Of a DNA stretch of 64,000 bases, positions 16,101 through 25,704 are shown piece by piece; the stretch's first letter is position 1; each line of letters opens with the position of its first letter. The stretch comes from Parasedimentitalea huanghaiensis. Its GTDB lineage: Bacteria; Pseudomonadota; Alphaproteobacteria; Rhodobacterales; Rhodobacteraceae. The translations under genes were made by a program, and so were the position numbers. The stretch lies in NCBI RefSeq assembly GCF_009753675.1, contig NZ_WQLV01000011.1:62001-126000 (forward strand), given 5' to 3'. A model generated the notes under the pieces. That model was not told the DNA's origin, ran no database searches, and worked only from the letters and a program-made list of their open reading frames with translations.

Positions 16101-17369
16101 ATGGCCCCTCCACTGCCTCAGCCAGACCTTCAGGTTACCTCTCTGCCCAGCGCAGCCGCCAATCAGGCAGCGGCGCCGGTACAAACCCCCACTCGAAGTC
16201 GCGATCCAAGACTCGATTTTTATCGCGGCATCGCGATGTTCATCATTCTGACTGCCCATATCCCCGGCAACCGCTGGACCGGGTGGATTCCGGCCCGGTT
16301 TGGTTTCTCTGATGCCACCGAGATTTTTGTGTTTTGCTCAGGTATGGCCTCTGCAATTGCTTTCGGCGGGTCCTATTCCCGGCGTGGTTGGTTGATGGGA
16401 TCTGCCCGTGTTGGTTTCCGTGTCTGGCAAGTATTTTGGGCCCATATCGGGTTGTTTTTCCTTATTGCCATGATGATGGCAGCGCTGGATACCTATGGCG
16501 GGTTTGAGAAAAACTATGTCAATTCACTAAACCTTGGACATTTCTTCAAAGACACGATGCCCCAACTCGTGGGGCTGTTCACCTTGACCTACGTGCCGAA
16601 CTATTTTGACATTCTACCGATGTATCTGGTGGTCCTGGGGTTGATGCCACTGTTGATGGCTATGGAGAAAATTAGCCTATGGGCAGTGGCTGCAACCTCA
16701 ATCGCGATCTGGCTGGCGGCCAATCCCTACGTCATTGGGCTGGGCCCAGACGGGCTGTCCTTGCCTGCTGAACCCTGGTCTGATCGTAAATGGTTTTTCA
16801 ATCCATTTGGTTGGCAGCTGCTGTTCTTCACTGGCTTTGCCTTCATGAAAGGTTGGCTACCCAAGCCGCCTGTGACCAAATTTCTCATTACTGCGGCCAT
16901 ATGTTTTGTGGTGTTCTCGGCCCCGTTTGGTGCCTGGAAAGTATTCCGCTGGGTTGAAGTCTGGAATCAAGATCTGGCAGATACAATCCGCCCGGTCTGG
17001 TCACTGACCAGCGAATGGCGCAACAAAAGCGATTTCGGTCTTCTGCGGTTTATCCACTTTTTATCGTTGGCCTATCTGGGCTGGGTTATTGCTGGCGACG
17101 GAGGCAAGCGCTTGATCGCGTCTGGTCACTCCCTTGGGGCCCGGATCTGGGCTGTGTTGCTCAAACTGATCACCAAGGTTGGTCAACAGTCTCTGGCCGT
17201 GTTTGTGTTCTCGATGGCATTAGCCCGTCTGATCGGTTTCGCGCTGGATCAGACGGATCGCACGATCACCACCACCGCCATTGCGAACTTGCTTGGATAT
17301 GGTCTGATTATTTTAGTCGCTTTTGCCGCTGCTTGGTTCAAGTCTCAACCCTGGAGGGCAAAGCGATGA
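16101..17369 (+). CDS. opgC: OpgC, membrane succinyl/acyltransferase of periplasmic glucans
   Basis: OpgC proteins decorate osmoregulated periplasmic glucans with succinyl or related groups at the cytoplasmic membrane. The 422-aa protein has a soluble Pro/Ala-rich head of about 35 residues. The family opening DPRLDFYRGIAMFIILTAHIP and the segment FGFSDATEIFVFCSGMA follow, then roughly ten TM helices. The stop overlaps the opgG start as ATGA, so the genes are translationally coupled. The order opgC-opgG-opgH puts decoration, backbone branching/export and polymerisation in one operon. Confidence 0.92.
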   Translation: MAPPLPQPDLQVTSLPSAAANQAAAPVQTPTRSRDPRLDFYRGIAMFIILTAHIPGNRWTGWIPARFGFSDATEIFVFCSGMASAIAFGGSYSRRGWLMGSARVGFRVWQVFWAHIGLFFLIAMMMAALDTYGGFEKNYVNSLNLGHFFKDTMPQLVGLFTLTYVPNYFDILPMYLVVLGLMPLLMAMEKISLWAVAATSIAIWLAANPYVIGLGPDGLSLPAEPWSDRKWFFNPFGWQLLFFTGFAFMKGWLPKPPVTKFLITAAICFVVFSAPFGAWKVFRWVEVWNQDLADTIRPVWSLTSEWRNKSDFGLLRFIHFLSLAYLGWVIAGDGGKRLIASGHSLGARIWAVLLKLITKVGQQSLAVFVFSMALARLIGFALDQTDRTITTTAIANLLGYGLIILVAFAAAWFKSQPWRAKR

Positions 17370-18874
17370 CCCCGTTGTCACGCCGCTCGTTTCTAGCTGC
17401 TGCTCTAGCCAGCACATCTGTCTTGGCAATGCCTGCCCATGCCACGGGAATTCCGGCATTTTCACGCGACACAGTGACCGCGCTTGCTCGTGAACTGGCC
17501 ACCCGCAGCTATGCGCCACGGGCTAAGGTTCCTCAGGACTGGCTTGATATTTCTTATCAGGATTATCAGACAAGATGGTTCCGCAACAGTGACGCCCTGT
17601 GGGCGGGTACCCCAAGCAGCTATAATGTCGATTTTTTCCTGCCGGGGCTGTATTTCCCACGCGCGGTCCAGATCAATACGGTGGATAACAATACCTCTGA
17701 ACTGGTGCCATTTGACCTGTCGCTATTCGACAAAACCGACAAGGCGCCGGACTTAAGCGAGAAGGGAAATCTGGGTTACTCAGGCCTTCGCTTGCGTACG
17801 GAGCTTGACCAGCCCGGACTAAAAAACGAGTTTTGCGTGTTTCAGGGGGCCAGCTATTTTAGAGCTATTGGTCTCGCCAATACCTACGGATTGTCCGCCC
17901 GCGGGTTGGCCCTTAAAACCGGTGACCCAATGGGAGAGGAGTTCCCGGAATTCATCGAATTCTGGCTGGAAACCCCTGCCCCCGGCCAGCGAAACATTGT
18001 GCTTCACGCACTGATGGACAGCCCGTCGGTAAGCGGGGCCTACCGGTTTGACATCCTGCCAGGCGAAAACTGCACAATGGATGTCGAGGCAACCCTGTTT
18101 GCCCGCAATGAGCTGACCCATGTAGGATTGGGGCCTCTGACTTCTATGTTCCTGTTTGACCAGACCAACCGTAACCATTTTGACGACTTTCGCCCTGCTG
18201 TGCACGACAGCGAAGGTTTGTTGATCCACAATGGCAACGGCGAGGTCTTATGGCGACAGCTCGCCAACCCCAAACATTTGCAAATCTCATCCTTCGTTGA
18301 TGAGAACCCGTATGGCTTTGGTCTGATGCAGAGGTCCCGTAAGTTTTCCGACTTCGCGGACCTTGAGGCCAATTACCACAAGCGACCCTGCCTTTGGGTC
18401 GAACCCAAGGGCAACTGGGGCCAAGGCGCTGTGACCCTGGTCGAAATTCCAGCGGACCAGGAGATTTATGACAACATCGTCGCCTACTGGCGCCCGCGAG
18501 AGGCCTATGCCGCAGGAACGCAAGTGGATCTGTCTTACCGGCTTCACTGGGGGCATGAACCAGACCTGCATTTGCCACGCGTGATTAACACTGCGGCTGG
18601 CGCGCGAGTTTTTGGCACACCTGGTCGTATCGTGACACTGGATTTTGCCGATCACCCTTTGCTTGATGGCAACCCTGACGAATTCGACCTTCTTATCTCC
18701 TCTCCACATGTGGATACCAGCAAAGGGGTATTGCAACGCAACCCCGAAACAGGCGGCTTGAGGCTGGCGTTTTCATTTGAACCTGAGGAGAAAACCCTGG
18801 TGGAATTGCGGGCACAGCTCCGCAAAAACGGAGCCGCGGCCTCTGAGGTTTGGTTATACAGGTGGACCACATGA
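17366..18874 (+). CDS. opgG: OpgG/MdoG, periplasmic glucan biosynthesis protein
   Basis: OpgG acts in the periplasm on the beta-glucan backbone made by OpgH. Recent family work assigns glucan hydrolase or branching-type activity to OpgG/OpgD. The 502-aa product starts MTPLSRRSFLAAALASTSVLA, a Tat signal cleaved near AHA, which resembles OpgD as well as OpgG. The long beta-sandwich domain includes SYQDYQTRWF, FFLPGLYFPRAVQIN and GNWGQGAVTLVEIP. I chose the ATG at 17366, which overlaps the opgC stop and follows GGAGGG, over the longer open frame from 17015. It ends overlapping opgH by 4 nt. Confidence 0.93.
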   Translation: MTPLSRRSFLAAALASTSVLAMPAHATGIPAFSRDTVTALARELATRSYAPRAKVPQDWLDISYQDYQTRWFRNSDALWAGTPSSYNVDFFLPGLYFPRAVQINTVDNNTSELVPFDLSLFDKTDKAPDLSEKGNLGYSGLRLRTELDQPGLKNEFCVFQGASYFRAIGLANTYGLSARGLALKTGDPMGEEFPEFIEFWLETPAPGQRNIVLHALMDSPSVSGAYRFDILPGENCTMDVEATLFARNELTHVGLGPLTSMFLFDQTNRNHFDDFRPAVHDSEGLLIHNGNGEVLWRQLANPKHLQISSFVDENPYGFGLMQRSRKFSDFADLEANYHKRPCLWVEPKGNWGQGAVTLVEIPADQEIYDNIVAYWRPREAYAAGTQVDLSYRLHWGHEPDLHLPRVINTAAGARVFGTPGRIVTLDFADHPLLDGNPDEFDLLISSPHVDTSKGVLQRNPETGGLRLAFSFEPEEKTLVELRAQLRKNGAAASEVWLYRWTT

Positions 18875-20748
18875 GCCGCCCAGCCCTGATGCCACCTGAG
18901 CAGCCACTTGCAATGCCCACTCAGGATTTTGCTACGCATTTTCACGACAGTGCGGCGCCAGATCAAAACGCTCCGCAGTCTGTCGCGCTGTGGCGTCTGC
19001 TGGCATTTTCTCCTGCCATGCTCGGCACTGGCCTGCTGACCTGGGTCATGCAGGACTGGTTTGCAGATGGCGGCTTTTCAGAGTTGGAAATCGTGCTTCT
19101 GGTGCTGATCGCGTTTAATTTTTTCTGGATCTGTTTCACCGTATCTACGGTGTTGCTGGGTCTGTACTCGCTGTCTCAACGCCCCAAGACTCGTCGCTTA
19201 GCCCCCGCCACCAAGATGAAGGTGGCATTGTTAATGCCAGTCTATAACGAGGTGCCGTGGTATGTTCTGGGAAATGCCCAAACCATGCTCGAAGAGCTGC
19301 GCAGGCGTGGCGGCGTACATGATTACGCCATGTTCATCCTATCTGACACCCGCGACGATGCAATTGCGGCGCAAGAGTTGATTTCAGTGAATGCGCTGCG
19401 TGCAATGCTGCCACCAGAGATCGAACTGTATTATCGCCGACGCGATCAAAACACCGACCGTAAGGTCGGCAATATTGCCGATTGGGTTGGTCGATGGGGC
19501 TCTGGGTATGAGGCCATGCTGGTGCTGGATGCAGACAGCCTGATGACCGGGCGTGCGATCACCAGATTGGCCAATGCACTGTCCCGGGATCCCGGCGCTG
19601 GGTTGATCCAAAGCTTTCCACAACTGATCGGAGCACAATCGGTGTTTGGTCGAATGCAACAATTTGCCAACGGCGTGCATGGCGCAGCACTGGCAGAAGG
19701 CTTGGCGCGTTGGGTCGGGCATGAAGGCAATTACTGGGGCCACAACGCCATCATCCGCACCCGCGCATTTGCGGCCTGCGCTGGTCTTCCCCATTTGCAC
19801 AGCCGGTTAGGTCGTGGAAGTAAACTAATAATGAGCCATGATTTTGTAGAGGCTGGACTTTTACGTCGCGCGGGCTGGTCAGTTCGTTTTCTGCCCCGCA
19901 TTCGCGGATCATACGAAGAAACTCCGCCAACGCTGATAGATCACATCCAACGTGATCGCCGCTGGTGCCAGGGAAACTTACAACATTTGAACCTGTTGGG
20001 TTCACGCGGGTTTCGAGCCATTTCCAGGTTCCACCTCCTGCACGGTGCGATTGGTTACCTTATGGCCCCTATTTGGTTTGCCCTTCTGGTGATCTGGGCC
20101 CTGATTGGTCGGGGCGAAGAGGCCTCGGTGCTGACCTATTTCAGCGAGGCCAATCCCCTGATGCCATCCTGGCCAGATATGAGCGAGCCACGCCATGTGC
20201 TGGTGATCCTGCTCATCTACGCCATGCTCCTCGCCCCCAAACTGCTAGCAATTGCAGCCCTGCCACTAACGGGTAGTCGCTTTGCTGACTATGGCGGGGC
20301 TGGCCCCTTTGCCTTGTCCTTTGTGTCTGAAATACTGTTGGCTATTCTCTATGCGCCTATTCTGATGGTGCAGCAGATGATTGCCGTAATCCGGACAACA
20401 CTGGGGTTGCAACGAGGCTGGGCACCCCAAGCCCGGGATGGCGGGCAGTACAGTTGGCGTACTCTGATAATCTGTCATGCCCTGGAAACCATCAGCGGCA
20501 TTGCGTTATGGGCAGGAATTCTAACTGGCATGGTCTCACTATGGCTGCTGCCAATTGCGCTATCTCTGGTGTTAGCGGTGCCATTGTCAGCTTTGTCCGG
20601 ACTACCGGTTCTGCATCGGATCAATTTTTGGATGGGCACCCGCGAGGTGATCACCGAACCTCAGATAACCCGCACGGCCCGCACGCACAGAACCAGCCTT
20701 AGAAACATCCTCGAAGGTGGCAGCCCAAGTTCCAGCGCCGCAGAATAG
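18871..20748 (+). CDS. opgH: OpgH/MdoH, glucan glucosyltransferase
   Basis: OpgH is the processive family 2 glycosyltransferase that polymerises UDP-glucose into the beta-1,2-glucan backbone and passes it across the membrane. The 625-aa protein has a short cytosolic head and TM helices near 45-90. The catalytic domain has the DxD-type site VLDADSLM, HDFVEAGLL and the Q/RxxRW acceptor motif DRRWCQGN. Several TM helices follow. ATGA overlap with opgG supports the start at 18871. It is shorter at the N-terminus than the enterobacterial protein (about 850 aa), as in other alphaproteobacterial forms. Confidence 0.93.
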   Translation: MSRPALMPPEQPLAMPTQDFATHFHDSAAPDQNAPQSVALWRLLAFSPAMLGTGLLTWVMQDWFADGGFSELEIVLLVLIAFNFFWICFTVSTVLLGLYSLSQRPKTRRLAPATKMKVALLMPVYNEVPWYVLGNAQTMLEELRRRGGVHDYAMFILSDTRDDAIAAQELISVNALRAMLPPEIELYYRRRDQNTDRKVGNIADWVGRWGSGYEAMLVLDADSLMTGRAITRLANALSRDPGAGLIQSFPQLIGAQSVFGRMQQFANGVHGAALAEGLARWVGHEGNYWGHNAIIRTRAFAACAGLPHLHSRLGRGSKLIMSHDFVEAGLLRRAGWSVRFLPRIRGSYEETPPTLIDHIQRDRRWCQGNLQHLNLLGSRGFRAISRFHLLHGAIGYLMAPIWFALLVIWALIGRGEEASVLTYFSEANPLMPSWPDMSEPRHVLVILLIYAMLLAPKLLAIAALPLTGSRFADYGGAGPFALSFVSEILLAILYAPILMVQQMIAVIRTTLGLQRGWAPQARDGGQYSWRTLIICHALETISGIALWAGILTGMVSLWLLPIALSLVLAVPLSALSGLPVLHRINFWMGTREVITEPQITRTARTHRTSLRNILEGGSPSSSAAE

Positions 20749-20969
20749 CGGCTCATCAATGAAGGCTGACGGCCTAAGATTTCAAAGGCTCCCCACGGCA
20801 ATGATAGATCCGACAGCACAGCAACCGTTGGCTGCTATGCTGTCGACCCAACCTAAGAAGTGGCGCGCGCCCTTATTTCAGGACGGGAAGATCAATTGGG
20901 TTTTTGGGTTCACTAAACCGGGGATCGAACGCCAAGTTGACCGAGTGACGCCTGTTCTAAACAGGAACG

Positions 20970-21779
20970 CTAATTCGCCTCAAACCAATCCAGCATCAAA
21001 TCAGCCCACCCGTTAGGCACGGTATGCCCTCCCGGAAATAGCGCAAATTCAATGTCTGCGCCCTCTCCACACACCCAACGGCGGCGCAGGACAGTGCCGT
21101 CCTGCCAAGCCTTGTCGGGCGCATGGGTTTCACAGCCGTTGGTGTCGCGCCATAGTTCTAAACCAGCATTGATATCGCCCTGCTGGAACTGCTTTCCACC
21201 AAGGTAACGCCCCTCAAGCGGCACGGTTTTGTCCGCCCAGCCATGGGTATGAAACAACCGTACCGGCGCTGCACAACTTTCTGGCTGAGGTCGCCAGAAC
21301 CCTCCTGAAATCGACGCATAGCCTTCAAAGTCGCCCGGGTTGGAACAGGCCAGATAGTTGACCATAAAGCCACCCGCCGAAAACCCCGCCAGAACAGTGT
21401 CCGTTTTCGACACGCCAAACCGATCGCCAGCGTCCGCCATGACATCGCGCAAAAAGGCGGCTTCGTCGCGCCCCTCCCACCCAGGAAAGAACACCCAGGA
21501 CCGGTTGCCATTGCGCCGACGCGTGGCATTGGGCGCGATGACGGCGTAACCGCGCGCCTTTAGCGCATCGACCATTCTGGAATTGCCCATCGTGCCAGCA
21601 CCTGACCCGCCATACCCGTGCAGGAACATCACCACCGGCACCGGTCGCTGCGCTCCTTCGGGTAAGGCGATATGGTATTCCCCACCGCTAATTTCGCAAA
21701 TCCCTGGCTGGCCAGCGCAGTCGGCCGCCGCAGCGCCGGCCAAAGGTGTCAAGGCCAGAGCCAATGCTATGCATTTCAT
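20970..21779 (-). CDS. Secreted LpqC/polyhydroxybutyrate-depolymerase-like esterase
   Basis: This alpha/beta-hydrolase of 269 aa has a signal peptide (MKCIALALALTPLAGAAAA). The nucleophile elbow is GFSAGGF, an oxyanion-type HGYGGSG follows an early strand, a likely acid lies in the HGWADKTVPL segment, and the terminal His is in FPGGHTVPNGW. It belongs with the LpqC / feruloyl esterase / PHB-depolymerase group and its substrate is unknown. The start at 21779 overlaps the stop of the upstream rhodanese gene as ATGA. Several Cys residues suggest disulfides in the exported form. Confidence 0.82.
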   Translation of the reverse strand: MKCIALALALTPLAGAAAADCAGQPGICEISGGEYHIALPEGAQRPVPVVMFLHGYGGSGAGTMGNSRMVDALKARGYAVIAPNATRRRNGNRSWVFFPGWEGRDEAAFLRDVMADAGDRFGVSKTDTVLAGFSAGGFMVNYLACSNPGDFEGYASISGGFWRPQPESCAAPVRLFHTHGWADKTVPLEGRYLGGKQFQQGDINAGLELWRDTNGCETHAPDKAWQDGTVLRRRWVCGEGADIEFALFPGGHTVPNGWADLMLDWFEAN

Positions 21780-22237
21780 TGCTGCCACCGTGCAACCGGC
21801 AGGTTGCTGGCCACCCAACCCGGACCTGCGCGTGAGCCAAGCATGCCTTCCGGTATGTCAATGATATTGGTGAACCCAGCTTCACTCAACGCCAGCGTCA
21901 TCCGCGCTGAACGTACGCCGCGTGCACAGATCAGCGCGATAGGAGCGGACAGGTCTTCGCTGGCTACTGCGGCGACCGCATCAATGAAATCTCGGCGCCG
22001 CATATCTATTTGATGCCCGCCAACCGGAACCCCAACAGTTTGCCATTCGAGGGGGGTGCGAATATCAACCAGAGTGATTTCACCCGACTGCGCCCGTTGA
22101 TAGGCCTCTGCTACCGTCAGCCGTGGGCGGTCGTGATCCGGCGCCCGTCTGCTCCACCAAGTGCCAAATGCCACAACTGCAACCATTGCACTGCCACCAA
22201 CCAATAGGCGGCGTCTGGAAAGGTGAAACTGCGACAT
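21776..22237 (-). CDS. Exported rhodanese-like sulfurtransferase
   Basis: This 153-aa protein has an N-terminal SRRRLLVGG signal or anchor with one hydrophobic segment (about 12-28) and a single rhodanese domain. The active-site loop is CARGVRSA, with Cys at the persulfide position and Arg in the loop. VDIRTPLEW is the usual domain opening. Placement of the domain in the periplasm is inferred from the leader. Translationally coupled to the esterase gene downstream; why an exported rhodanese and an esterase should be made together is not evident. Confidence 0.85.
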   Translation of the reverse strand: MSQFHLSRRRLLVGGSAMVAVVAFGTWWSRRAPDHDRPRLTVAEAYQRAQSGEITLVDIRTPLEWQTVGVPVGGHQIDMRRRDFIDAVAAVASEDLSAPIALICARGVRSARMTLALSEAGFTNIIDIPEGMLGSRAGPGWVASNLPVARWQQ

Positions 22238-22396
22238 GGGCTCTCCGGATCAACACTTTGAATTGCTTCGACCTAACATGTTCTGCGACACCGGTCAGAA
22301 AAAGCCTCTGACAAGGTCATCAAGTTCTTGTCAACGTCGCCAACCGACACCACTTAAGCAGCAGAATTCATCAAAACGTGGCGTGTCAGAAAAAAT

Positions 22397-22466
22397 CAGC
22401 CCCTTCCAAGGGCTGCAAGGGCTGGCACAGAAGCCAAAAATTGCTTAGGCAACTATAACTTTGCCT
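22397..22466 (+). other. Structured leader upstream of the Mrp antiporter operon
   Basis: The 252-nt gap between the rhodanese gene and mnhA contains CAGCCCCTTCC followed by two copies of AAGGGCTG (22408-22415 and 22417-22424). The left arm can pair with either copy, giving two exclusive hairpins. A GGCAA/TTGCC hairpin (22449-22466) follows just before the ribosome site. No known riboswitch class was recognised. A regulatory role is speculative. Confidence 0.3.
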
Positions 22467-22489
22467 TGCCCAAGCCCGGAGAACATCAC

Positions 22490-25348
22490 GTGTCCCTGTT
22501 TCTGATTGCGGCCCTGCCTTTTCTTGGCGCGCTGTTTCCTGCGTTGCTGATCCGCGCCGGGCGAAATGCCGCTGCGGCTTCGGCTGGTTTCACCACGTTT
22601 CTGGCCTTTGTCGGCTTACTGCTAAACGCACCTGCTGTCCTTCGCGGTGAAGTGATACAGGCACGGCTGGACTGGTTGCCGGGCCTGGGGTTGAACACCA
22701 ACTTCTTTCTCGACGGGTTGGGCTTACTGTTTGCCGGGCTGATATTGGGGATTGGCCTTCTTATCATCCTTTATGCACGGTTTTACCTGTCGCGTGAGGA
22801 TCCGATGGGGCAGTTCTATACATATCTGCTGCTGTTTCAGGGCGCCATGGTCGGCATCGTCCTTTCCGACAACATCCTGCTCTTGCTGGTGTTCTGGGAA
22901 CTCACCTCGCTCAGTTCTTTCCTGCTAATCGGTTACTGGAAGCATTTACCCGAAGGGCGTCAAGGCGCCCGCATGGCGCTTGCGGTAACTGGATCTGGTG
23001 GCCTGGCAATGATCGCTGGCATGCTAATTCTCGGCCATATCGTAGGTTCCTATGATCTTACTGTAATCTTGCAACACAAAGAGATGATCCAAGCTTCCCC
23101 GCTGTACCTGCCCGCGTTGATCTTGATCCTGATAGGCGCCTTTACCAAATCGGCGCAGTTTCCGTTCCACTTTTGGCTACCACACGCGATGGCCGCACCA
23201 ACTCCGGTCTCCGCTTACTTACACTCGGCCACCATGGTGAAGGCTGGATTGTTCTTGATGGCGCGAATGTGGCCCGTGTTGGCCGGAACACCAGAATGGT
23301 TCTACATTGTTGCCACAACGGGCTTGATCACCATGGTGCTGGGGGCAGTGATTGCCCTGTTCAAAGATGATCTTAAGGCACTGCTTGCGTTTTCTACCGT
23401 CAGTCATCTAGGCCTGATCACCATGTTGCTGGGCTTTGGTACCAAGATCGCCGCGGTGGCAGCGGTGTTCCACATCATCAACCACGCCACCTTCAAAGCA
23501 GCGCTGTTCATGTCCGCAGGTATCATCGATCACGAAACCCATACCCGCGACATCAAACGTCTGGGTGGATTGCGGTTCCTGATGCCGATCACCTTTACCA
23601 TCGCCTTAATTGCATGTCTGTCGATGGCAGGTCTGCCGCCTTTCAACGGTTTCTTATCCAAGGAAATGATGCTGGAAGAGGCCTTTCACACCAGCTGGAT
23701 GGGATCTCCTTATTTCATCCCCGGTCTGGCTGTTTTTGCAGCCCTGTTTTCTGCGGCCTATTCATTCCGCTACATCGTCCATGTCTTCCTAGGACCCAAG
23801 CGCCACGACTATCCTGCCCATCCCCACGATCCTGGCACCGGGCTTTGGCTGGCCCCTGCCTTTTTGGTGTTCCTGGTGATCGCAATTGGCATCGGCTCCA
23901 ACCACATCGTTGGACCACTGGTTTCAGTTGCCGCAGGTGCGGTGATTGGTGGTGAGTTGCCCTACTTCTCACTGAAACTGTGGCATGGGTTTACCCCAGC
24001 CCTGTGGATGTCATTGGCGGCGGTCACTGGTGGTCTGTTGTTGCTGTGGCTGCATCCTCGTCTGTCAAAGATGTGGAACGCAGCCCCACGACCGGAAGCC
24101 AAGGTGATTTTCGACTCTTTGCTTGGCACCCTGACCCGAGCCAGCCGTGGCGTAACAGACGCGCTGCACAACGGGTCAATCACCCGCTACTCTGCCATCA
24201 TGGTGGCCTTCACAATCGCGATATCGCTGTATGCCTACCAGAGTGGTGTTGCGTCTGAGGCCACACGTGCCGTTCAACAAGCTGGCGCATTACCGGTGAT
24301 AGGCTGGATTTGTCTGGTCTCCGCAACCGGGTTCATCGTGCTCAACCACCGCAACCGGTTGCTAGCATTGGTTCTCATTGGCGTGGTGGGTCTGATCGTT
24401 TCATTGTCGTTCAACTATCTTTCGGCCCCCGATCTAGCCCTGACCCAAATCTCGGTTGAGGTTGTTACAATCATTCTGATGTTGCTCGCTTTGAACTTCC
24501 TCCCAAAAGAAACGCCGGTCGAAAGCCCACTTGCCATTCGAGCACGGGACGCTGTTATTGCCATAGTTGCCGGTACCGGCGTTGGTGGATTGATCTACGC
24601 CCTGATGACCCGCGACTTCAGTGCACCTTCGATTTCGGAATTCCATCTCGCCAATTCATACAAAGGCGGTGGTGGCACCAATGTGGTCAACGTGATCCTT
24701 GTTGACTTCCGGGGGTATGATACTTTTGGCGAAATTATCGTGTTGGGTATTGCCGCACTGGTGATCTACGCCCTGACCGAAGCTATCCTTGGTTCAAAAG
24801 TACGAGCCTATTTGCTGAACCGCAAACCGGATTCACCTCAGGACGGCGACCCTCACCCCTTGATGATGGTGGTGGCTACACGTGTGATGATGCCATTGGC
24901 GCTGATGGTTGCAGCCTATATCTTCTTCCGCGGTCACAACCTGCCCGGCGGTGGTTTCATAGCCGGTCTGATCGCCGCAATCGCGATGCTAATGCAGTAC
25001 ATGGCCTCTGGCTTTAGCTGGGCAGCTGAACGGCAGAAGGTGTACTACCACGGCATTATTGGTTCAGGCGTTCTGATCGCTGCTGCCACCGGTATGGGTG
25101 CCTGGTTGGCCGGTCAGCCTTTCCTGACCAGCGCCTTTGGGTACCTGCACTGGGCGCCGCTGGAAGAGTTCGAATGGGCCACTGCTGCCCTGTTCGACCT
25201 CGGAGTTTTCCTCGCTGTGGTTGGAGCCGTGATGCTGACACTGGAAAGCCTCGCCCGCTTGGCTTGGCAGCCGGGAATGAACTCGGAACATGCCATGGAT
25301 ATCAACCCGGCCCGCGATGACGCGGCTAAACTGAAAGAGGAGGTCTGA
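22490..25348 (+). CDS. mnhA: Mrp/Mnh Na+/H+ antiporter subunit A (A+B fused)
   Basis: This is the largest subunit of the multisubunit cation/proton antiporter related to complex I NuoL. The 952-aa protein has an NuoL-like core (FHFWLPHAMAAPTPVSAYLHSATMVKAGLFLMARMWP), a MrpA C-terminal domain (ALTQISVEVVTIILMLLALNFLP) and a fused MrpB domain at the end (MMVVATRVMMPLALMVAAYIFFRGHNLPGGGFI). The fused form is the PhaAB type. I chose the GTG at 22490, which lies 8 nt after CCGGAGA and opens directly with the first TM helix; a TTG 24 nt earlier is less likely. It begins the seven-gene operon A-G. Confidence 0.93.
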   Translation: MSLFLIAALPFLGALFPALLIRAGRNAAAASAGFTTFLAFVGLLLNAPAVLRGEVIQARLDWLPGLGLNTNFFLDGLGLLFAGLILGIGLLIILYARFYLSREDPMGQFYTYLLLFQGAMVGIVLSDNILLLLVFWELTSLSSFLLIGYWKHLPEGRQGARMALAVTGSGGLAMIAGMLILGHIVGSYDLTVILQHKEMIQASPLYLPALILILIGAFTKSAQFPFHFWLPHAMAAPTPVSAYLHSATMVKAGLFLMARMWPVLAGTPEWFYIVATTGLITMVLGAVIALFKDDLKALLAFSTVSHLGLITMLLGFGTKIAAVAAVFHIINHATFKAALFMSAGIIDHETHTRDIKRLGGLRFLMPITFTIALIACLSMAGLPPFNGFLSKEMMLEEAFHTSWMGSPYFIPGLAVFAALFSAAYSFRYIVHVFLGPKRHDYPAHPHDPGTGLWLAPAFLVFLVIAIGIGSNHIVGPLVSVAAGAVIGGELPYFSLKLWHGFTPALWMSLAAVTGGLLLLWLHPRLSKMWNAAPRPEAKVIFDSLLGTLTRASRGVTDALHNGSITRYSAIMVAFTIAISLYAYQSGVASEATRAVQQAGALPVIGWICLVSATGFIVLNHRNRLLALVLIGVVGLIVSLSFNYLSAPDLALTQISVEVVTIILMLLALNFLPKETPVESPLAIRARDAVIAIVAGTGVGGLIYALMTRDFSAPSISEFHLANSYKGGGGTNVVNVILVDFRGYDTFGEIIVLGIAALVIYALTEAILGSKVRAYLLNRKPDSPQDGDPHPLMMVVATRVMMPLALMVAAYIFFRGHNLPGGGFIAGLIAAIAMLMQYMASGFSWAAERQKVYYHGIIGSGVLIAAATGMGAWLAGQPFLTSAFGYLHWAPLEEFEWATAALFDLGVFLAVVGAVMLTLESLARLAWQPGMNSEHAMDINPARDDAAKLKEEV

Positions 25349-25350
25349 GC

Positions 25351-25704
25351 ATGGAGATCCTATTTGCTTCTGCTGTTGGCGTCCTGACTGCTGCAGGGAT
25401 TTATCTGATCCTTCGCAAGCGTACGTTCCCGGTTATCCTGGGGCTGTCGCTACTGTCTTATGCGGTTAACGTGTTTTTATTTGCCACCGGCCGGTTGATG
25501 ATCAACGCCCCACCGGTTTTGAACAAATATGCCGAAGTTGCCTATACTGACCCACTGCCACAGGCCTTGGTGCTGACGGCTATCGTGATTTCCTTTGGCA
25601 TGACAGCTGTTGTGGTGATGATTGCGCTTGGCGCCTACTTGTCGGCCAAGGATGACCATATCGACATGATTGAAGATGCCGATGGTGCAGGAGACGACGC
25701 ATGA
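25351..25704 (+). CDS. mnhC: Mrp antiporter subunit C
   Basis: This is a 117-aa NuoK-like subunit with three TM helices (EILFASAVGVLTAAGIYLIL; VILGLSLLSYAVNVFLFA; ALVLTAIVISFGMTAVVVM), the order and motifs of MrpC. The ATG follows the mnhA stop by 2 nt with GAGGAGG just upstream. The last codons overlap mnhD by ATGA. Confidence 0.94.
   Translation: MEILFASAVGVLTAAGIYLILRKRTFPVILGLSLLSYAVNVFLFATGRLMINAPPVLNKYAEVAYTDPLPQALVLTAIVISFGMTAVVVMIALGAYLSAKDDHIDMIEDADGAGDDA

Noticed and set aside
20717-21016. Open frame of 99 aa after opgH
   Set aside because: No ribosome site, no recognisable domain, overlaps the opgH end and the tail of the esterase gene.
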